A DNA stretch of 64,000 nucleotides from UBA6168 sp964508135 (lineage in GTDB: Bacteria > Bacteroidota > Bacteroidia > Chitinophagales > Saprospiraceae), in assembly GCA_964508135.1 (NCBI GenBank), contig CAZDSU010000021.1, positions 1-64,000 on the forward strand, written 5' to 3'. The translations under genes were made by a program, and so were the position numbers. Shown here in pieces: positions 54,699-63,600 of this stretch; the stretch's first letter is position 1; the number at the start of each line of letters is the position of its first letter. The notes beneath the pieces were generated by a model. It was not told where the DNA came from. It made no database searches and worked only from the letters and a program-made list of their open reading frames with translations.

Positions 54699-57600
54699 TC
54701 AAAACATACTTTCAACATTTGACACCGCTTCCATGCGCCGTTTCATCACCTCAGCAATTTGCCTCCCATGAGGTTCGTCGAACAGCGTCAGGTGGTTGCC
54801 CTCAATGTCGTGCGTGACTACACCGCCGAGCGCAAGCTTGTCCCAACCGTAGTTCACAGGGTCGTTCAGGTAAAACATCTGTTCCTTCGCCTTGAACAGA
54901 TCTACCTGAATATCAAGGGGTTGCAGCACGTACTTCTCATAAGCTTCGAGGCTTTTCTCGTAAACCTTGCTGCCGTAGGGCATGTAGCCCTCCTCGATTT
55001 GGTTGGTCTGGTTGTTCCTGAATGCTGTTTTAAGTTTGCCTTTTTTATGCTCAAACTGCATCTTGAGCACGTGCGTTTTGTACTCAAAAGTCTTCGCCGG
55101 GTCTTTCATCAGCAGCGACAAATTGTAGCCGATTTTTTTCAATTTTTTATTGATGCCTCCCGATGTGCCGTTGGATGCCCACTCGTTTTTGGCCACCGCA
55201 TCGAACAAGGAAAGCATCAATACCTCCTTGCCCATCGCCTTCAACTGTTTCGCCATTTCCCAGGCGATGATGCCGCCCAGCGAGTACCCGGCTAGGCAGT
55301 ATTCGCCATCTGGGTTGCTCCTCAAGATTTCGCTGATGTAGTGCGCCGCCATGTCCTCGATGCGGTCGAGCGGCTCCACGTCACCGTTCAGCCCACGGGC
55401 TTGCAGGGCGTAAATCGGTTGGTCGGCGTCCATGTACTTCACCATGTTTTGGTAAAAAAGCACGTGCAAGCCTCCGCCATGCACGAGGTAAAGTGCAGGT
55501 TTTGAGCCGCCCTCCCGGATAGGTACAAGTGACGTAAATTCTTGATTTTCAACAGTTTCTCCTTTTGAAGAGCCGTATTTCTTGTGGGTAAAACCATTGA
55601 GCTGCACCGCTAATTTGCCCAATGTCGAGTGCTGAAAAAGCGTGGTCAACGGCAGCTTCACGCCCGTCTCGGCCTTTATTTTCGTCATCATCTGAACTGC
55701 GGCCAGAGAGTGCCCGCCTAACTCGAAAAAGTCGTCGTTGATGCTCACTTTTTCCACGCCCAGCAGTTCGCTCCAGACATCGGCGAGCAGCTTTTCGCCG
55801 GGCGTTTTCGGTGCTTCAAACTTGCCTACGCTCAGGGTTGATAAATCGGGCTTTGGTAGCGCCTTTCTGTCCACTTTCAGCGAGGTGTTTTGGGGAAATG
55901 CTTCCATTTTCACGAAAGCCGATGGCACCATGTAGCCGGGCATTTTGCTCCGCAAAAAATCCTTCAAACTCGCCTCCCATCCTTCGCCGAGCGGTTGCCC
56001 ATTTTCCACCACGTAGCCCACCAATTGCTGGCTTCCCGAGCTGTCGCTGAACACGTTCACCACGCTTTGCTGCACACCGGGAAACTGCTTCATCGTCTCC
56101 TCGATCTCGCCGAGTTCCACTCGGTAGCCCCTGATTTTCACTTGGTCGTCCATGCGGCCAAGGAACTCGATTTCGCCGGTGGGGAGGTAGCGGACGATAT
56201 CGCCGGTCTTGTAGATTGCGGATTGTGGGAAACGCTCGACTGTAAGTTCTGGGCGGTTGAGGTAACCATTTGAAGCCACTCCATTCCCACCAATAAAAAG
56301 CTCGCCGGGAACGCCGACTGGCACTTGCTCCCCATTTTTATCCAAAATCATCATCGTCACGTTGGCAATTGGGCTGCCAATAGCAGCAAACTCGCCGGGA
56401 CAGGTAGCCAAATGCTTCTCCGTGATAAGTTGCCAAGTGGCGTAAATTGTCGTTTCCGTTGGGCCGTAGCCATTCCAAACTTTGGCACAGCGGTGCATCA
56501 TGTCCGCTGCCAACTCTTTCGCAAAACCCTCACCACCTGCAATCGCCCGAAGGTTGGGGTCGCCTTGCCAGCCAGACATCAGCAGGATTTTCCATGTCGT
56601 CGGCGTAGCTTGCATCACTGTTGGCCGGTGCTTTTCTACCGATTCCCGAAGGGCAAAGCCGTCTTTTTTTGTTTCCTCGCCCGCCAAAATCAGCGTTGCG
56701 CCAGTCATCAAAGTCAAGAAATAGTCGGGGATGCTCATGTCGAACGCCATACTTGACACGCTGAATACCGTGTCCAACTCGCTCATTTTCAACTGTTTAT
56801 TGATGGCAAACAGCGTGTTGATGGCGTTGGCGTGGCTGATGGCGACACCTTTCGGTGTGCCAGTTGAACCGGAGGTGTAGATGACGTAGGCATTGCCCAA
56901 GCGAGGGATTTCTAAGCCCGACCGATAGGAAGGGATTGGAAAGCCTGAGCGGTGGTCAACCACAGTGTCGGGGCTGATTCCGGGTTTAGAAATCCCTTCG
57001 GGCTTTCCAATCCCAGCGTCAACAACTACCATCTCTCCAGCAAATTCCGGCAGCAGCTCCTCCACCGATTTTTGCGTCAAAACGATGCCGCATCCTGCAT
57101 CCTCCAGCGTCAAACGAATGCGCTCTTTCGGGTTGCGGGGGTCAATCGGTACGTAAGCCCCACCCGCCTTCAAGATGGCGTAGATGCTCACCATCATGTC
57201 CAACGAGCGCTCCATGCACAGGCCGACAAAAGCGCCGGGCTGCAAGCCTTTTTCGAGCAAATGGGCGGCGAGGGCGTTGGCTCGGTCGTTCAGTTGGCGG
57301 TAGGTAAGTTTAGTGACGGCGTGACTTTGAGTCATGCCGTCACTTGAAGCGATAACAGCCACTTTCTCTGGCGTCAGTTCCACCTGTTTTTCAAACAACT
57401 CGTGCAGCGTAAGGTGTAGCGGGAAGTCGTCGAAGACCTCGCCACGACCGAATTTTTCCAGTTGCTTTTGCTCAAAATCAGGCAGCAACGGCAAACCGGA
57501 AATTGGAAATTGGAAATTGGAAATTGAGTTTTCAACGATACTTTTCAAAAACACCTCAAACTCCGCCAACCGCAACCTGATGCTCTCTCTTCTGAACAGG

Positions 57601-60600
57601 TCGGTATTGAAATTCCACTCAAAGTCCACCGAATTGCCAAGTGGCTTCAAGTTGATGAACGAGTCAAACGTCTCGTAGTGCCGAGGAATGGCACGGGTCG
57701 TCGCTTTCAGGTTGCCGAATTTCAGGTCATCCAGTGGGCTATCAAGGTTGAATGCGACGCTGACCAGCGTGTTCCGGCTGGCATTTCGCCCGATTTTCAG
57801 TTTTTTCACCAGCGCCCCAAAGGTGTACTGCTGGTGGTCGAAGGCATCAAGTACCTGCTTGCGTACCGACTTTATGTAGTCTTTGAAATTGGCGTTCGGC
57901 TCAATTCTAGTCCGAACTGGCAACATGCTGATGGCGTGCCCGACGAGATTGGCATTGCCCGGAAGGTTGTGCCCTGCCGCTGCCACGCCCATCACAAGGT
58001 CGTCATGCCCGGTGATTCGGCTGAGAAAAGCTTGGTATGCCGCCAACATGAACACGTAAAAAGTGCTTCCTTGCTTGGCTGCCGCTTTGCGTAATTGGGT
58101 GGTAAACTCGGCGTCAAAGCTGATTTTTTCCACCGCCCCGTTGAAGGTCTTTACGGGTGGACGGGGGAAGTCGGTGGGTAATTCAAGGACGGGGATGCTG
58201 CCCTGGAACTGCTCCAACCAGTATTTTTCGTTCTTTTTAAACACCTCAAGTCCTTGTAAATTAGCTTGTTCTGTGGCGAATTGGCTGAGTTGTTTGGGCG
58301 AGCCAAGACCTGACAGGTTTTTGAAACCTGTCAGGTCTGCCCCATACAATTCCCCAAGCGCTCTCGTCAAAATCCCCAGCGACCACCCATCACAAATTAT
58401 ATGGTGTACGTTGATGAAAACGAGATGAACCTTCTCTTCCAGCCGCACGATTTTGAAACGCACGAGCTGCCCGTTTTGCAGGTCGAAAAGGTGTTCAGCT
58501 TCTTGGTTGTGCAGCCTCGAAATCTTTTCGGGGTCAGCGCTTAAATCAACGAATGGTACTTCAACCTCCAGCGTAGGAAGCACTATCATCGTCATTCCAT
58601 CTGGTGAAAAAACCGTCCGCAACGCCTCGTGCCTGTCCATCAGTGCTTGCAGGGCTGACCGCATTTTTGTCTCGTCAAAATCGCCTTCCAACCTGATTTC
58701 CGTGGCGATGTTGTATGCTTTTGAAGCGTCCGGTGAAAATTGGTCGGAGAGGAAGATTTCCTGTTGGCCTTCGGTGGTAGGCACACCCCTGACCCCTAAA
58801 GGGGAACCCACGGACGTTTCATACTGCTGATTTTCAATGACTTGTGCAAGCTCTTCCTGCCTTCCTGTATTAGGTTCCCCTTTAGGGGTCAGGGGTGAAG
58901 GCACGATAACGTTCATATCCTCCCCTTCCCAAGCCTCCATCAGCCCGGCCTCGAACATATCGTGGATGGCCAACTCAAAGCCTCGGTAGGTTTTTTCAAA
59001 ATCTGCTTCCGTGTGCGCCGTGGAAATGAAGCAAGGCCGTTCCCTGATATTGATGCCCCTGGCCCGCAGGAAGTAGTTGAACAGGCGAGTCATCGGGCTG
59101 CTGTCCGCATTTTTTATCATAAAAAACGAGGACGCCGACTGAATCATGAGTGGCGCCTTGGTGCGTAGGAAAATTTCGCTAATTCGCTCCGCAAAACGGG
59201 CGGTCTTCTCGTTCAAATCCTGCTGCAACGCCGGACCGAGCCGCTGGATTTCGCTCAAAGCCGCATGAGCAGCCGCCACGCTGATGGGGTTTTTTATGAA
59301 GGTGCTGGCAAAATAGGCGATGACGCCGTCGGGCGAACTGTCGTCGCCATAGCCCCAATATCCGCCGTCGAAAGCGCTCATGTATTTCGACTTGCCAGCC
59401 ACGGCAGCCAGTGGGAAGCCACCGGAAATGCTTTTGCCGTAGGCGCAAATGTCGGCATCCACGCCGTACCAAGCCTGTGCGCCCCGCTGTTCAAGGCGGA
59501 AGCCGTTGATGATTTCGTCGAAAATCAGCGCAACGCCGTTTTGCTCCGTGATTTTTCGGATGGCTTTTATCAGTTCGCCATGCTGCCAATGCGGGTTTTG
59601 CGCCTGCACAGGTTCGATGACGACGGCAGCGAGTTCGCCGATGCTGCGCTCCAATTTTCGTAGCACATTCGGGTCGTCGTAGTCGAGCACGACCACGTTC
59701 TGCACATTGTATTTTGGCACACCCGGCGAGGAGGGCAGCGACTTCGTTTCATCCTTGAAATGCACTCCCCGTACCATGAACTCGTCAATCATGCCGTGGT
59801 AGTCGGTGTCGAAGACGGCGATTTTGTCCCGTCCAGTGATGGTCCGAGCTGCCCGTACTGCACCCAAAACGGCCTCCGTCCCCGTATTGGCCAAGGTCGC
59901 CCGGTCGAAGCCGGTCATCTCGCAAATCATGCGGGCGATTTCGGTGGCTTCCGGCGGCAAGAGGTCAATCGAGTTACCTCGTTGGATGGCAGCCACCGTC
60001 GCTTTTTCCACAAAATCGGGCATGTGGCCAAACAGCGCCACACCGTAGCTCATCACATAGTCCACGTATTCGTTGCCGTCCACGTCCCAGATATGGGCAC
60101 CCTTCGAGCGCTCATGGGCGATTTGGTAGCAGATTTCTTTACAGAGTTTGCTGAACCCCGTCACGCTGCGAGGGTCGGCGTAAAACTGGCGATGGCGCTG
60201 CGCAAGTTCCTTGGATTTTGGGGTCATGGCGACGTACTTGGCCATGAACTCGTCCAGCCCTCGCCGCTGTTTTTCGCTCAAATCGTCACCAGCGCCAATC
60301 TTTTTATAACTGTTCAATTTGGCGGTGACGCCCTTGGTATTTCGTTGAATTTCAATCTCTTGTGAAGCTTGCCTAACTGGTAGGACGGCGTTCACGCTGT
60401 CCTGTCCGGCGACCTTTAGGTAGCCGCCGCCCACTTGCACAGGCAGCGCCGTAAACGGAGCTGGACCGGACGGCGTAAACGCCGTGCTACCAAGCAACGC
60501 CAACTGCTGCTGCATCAATTGCAATTGCTGGTTGATGATTTGCTGTACGGCAGTCGAGTTTTCCGACAAAGGTTGCATTACAGATGTTGAGGCGTTGCCG

Positions 60601-63600
60601 TCGAAATCAACCCTGTTAGAGTTTTGAACTCTAACAGGGTTGATTTCGACGGCAACGGCAGGTGCTGGTGCAAACATCCCCTCTGGCATTGCCCCTTCCA
60701 CGTACTCGGCAAGCGATTCAATGGTCGGCGCATCTTCGAACAATTGCCGGAAACTCAATTCCAACTTGAATTTTTGGTTGAAACGGATGACTGCCTGGCT
60801 CAAAAACAGACTATCGAAACCTAGTTCAAGGAAGCTGGCCTGTTCGTCCATTTGGTCGGGTTCCATGCCGCTGAGTTCGTGCAGCGACGCCTTAATTTCG
60901 GCGATGAGGTTGGGGATGCGGGATGTGTTTGATTGACTCATGGTCTGTTCGATGGATTGGGTCGGTTCAGGGATTAGACCTGACAGGTTTTGAAAACCTG
61001 TCAGGTCTGGGGCAATCACAGCTACCTGATTTTCAACCTTTTTTGGCGCAATGAAATACTTCTTCCTCTCAAACGGATAGGCTGGCAACGGCACTCGGCG
61101 GCATTTTTCACCGGAGAAATAGTTCTCCCAGTTAACGTCCATGCCACTGACCCAGAGTTTGCCAAGTGTTTTCAAAATAAACTCCACGTCATTGCGCACC
61201 TCTTTTGGGTGCCGCACGGACGCCAATATGGTTCGAGCCTCGTTGGGGAGAGTGGGAAGTGCCCGTGCAAACGTACTGAGTGCCTGCCCGGGCCCCACTT
61301 CGAGGAAGATACGGTTCTTTTTTAATGGTGAATTGTGAATTGTGAATTGTGAATTGGCACTCAATTCATTGTCTGTCAGCGTTTTAAGGCCGTCAGCGAA
61401 ACGGACAGTTTGACGAAGATGGCGTAGCCAGTAGTCTACGGAAGTGGCTTCCTCGTTGGTGAGCCAGGTGCCGGTCACGTTGCTGACGATGGGGATTTTC
61501 GGTTCATGCAGTTCGACACTTTCGAGGTATTTTCGGAATTGGGGCAAAATCGGGTCAATCAACGGCGAGTGCGCTGGGACTTTGATGTGGATTTTGGAGC
61601 ATTCAACACCTGCCTCGGTCAGCTTCGCTTGCAAGTGGTCAACTGCCGTTGACGTTCCGCTGACCACCAAGCTGTCCACCTTGTTTATTACCGAAATAGT
61701 GAGGTCTGCGTTCAAAAATGGCTTCAGTTTTTCCTCGGTTGTCGCTACGCTCAACATGCAGCCGTCGCCGTTCAGCGTCTCAAAAAGCTTTCCCCGTACC
61801 GTCACCAAGCCGAGCGCCGCCTCCAGCGACATCACCCCGGCAATGCACGCCGCCGTGTACTCGCCCATCGAGTGGCCGATGAGTTCGGCGGGCTGGATGC
61901 CCCAATGCTGCCATAGTTTTGCCAAGGAATATTCGATGGCGAAAAGGCTGGCAAGTCCAGCGGATGGGTTTTCAATTGCGGATTGCGGATTGCGGATTAC
62001 GGATTGGGGGAAGACAGTTTCCCTGATGTTTTGGTCATGTTGTTTCTCCAAAATGGCAAAACATGCATCCACTTGTTTCCTAAAAAACTTGTTCGATTCG
62101 TATAAATCCCGTGCCATGTCCACATACTGCGCACCACCACCGGGGAACATCATGACGATTTCGGATTTCGGATTTCGGATTTCGGATTGGGCGGTGATAA
62201 GCTCTGGCTTTTCTTTGCCTTCGGCAAAAAGCAAGGCCCTGCGTTTTGCAAAATGCTGTCTGCCAACAGCCAGCGTGAAGGCTGCATCAGCCAGCGAATC
62301 TTGCTTGTTTTTTTGAAGAAAATCGGATAATCGGGTCGAAAGTTGCTCCAAAGACTCCTCAGTTTTGGCGGAAAGAGTCAGTAGTTGCGGACTGCCAACT
62401 GTCAACTGCCAACTGCCAACTGCAAGCGGTGCTTCTTCCAAAATGATGTGCGCATTCGTTCCCCCTAATCCAAAACTGCTCACACCAGCGTAGCGTTTTT
62501 GTTCGCCACGTTTCCACGGGCGCAAGGTCGCATTCACCTCGAAAGGCGAGTTCTCGAAGTCAATCTGCGGGTTGTTTTTTTCAAAATGCAGGGTTGCGGG
62601 CAACTGCTCGTGATAGAGCGCCAGCGCAGTTTTGATGATGCCGACGATGCAAGCTCCAGCGTCCAAGTGGCCAATGTTGGTCTTTACAGAACCTATTTTG
62701 CAACGTCCCCAATTTCCCAATTTCTCAATTTCCCAATTTCCAAAAGCCTGCGTCAGTCCTTGAATTTCAATCGGGTCGCCAATGAAAGTGCCCGTCCCGT
62801 GCGTCTCCACATAGCTAATTTGATCGCCAGTCAGCCCTGCGTTTTCGAGCGCTTTTTTGATGACAGCGGCCTGTCCCTTGCTACTCGGTGCAGTAATGCC
62901 CGTCTTGTCCGAGCCGTCGTTGTTGATGGCACTCGACTTGATGACCGCCCAAACATGGTCGCCATCCTCAATGGCCTTGTCCAATTTTTTGAGCACCAGC
63001 ATCGCCATGCCGTGACCCTGCACCATGCCGTTGGCATTGGCATCGAAGGCCCGACAGTAGCCGTCGGCAGACATCGGCCCACCTTCGATATGCTCGTAGC
63101 CGCCAAGTACGGGCGCTTGTACCCTACCCCCGCCCACGATGACCATGTCGCTGTCGCCAGCAAGCAAGCTTTGGCAAGCGAGGTGAACCGCCACGCCGCC
63201 TGTTGAACAAGCAGTTTGGACATTGACTGCGGGGCCACGAAGGTTGAGTTTGTACGCCACCCGGCTGATGCTGAAAGTGGTGTCGGAAGCAAGCATTTCT
63301 TGGTACCAACCACCACTTTTTTCCAGTAACTCCTTGTTGGTCAACAAATTATTGAGGGCGTATGTGTTCCGTGCAACCCCGCCGAACACGCCGATATTCC
63401 CCTTAAAACGGATGGAGTCGTAACCTGCCGATTCGAGCGCCTCGTAAGCGGTTTCGAGAAAAATGCGGTGTTGGGGGTCCATCATTTCCGCCTCACGGGG
63501 CTGGTAACCGAAGAAGGCTGCGTCGAAGGTGTAAGGATTTTCCAGCGCATAAGTGCGGCGGACATGTTTATCAGAAATTGGGAAATTGAGAAATTGAGAA

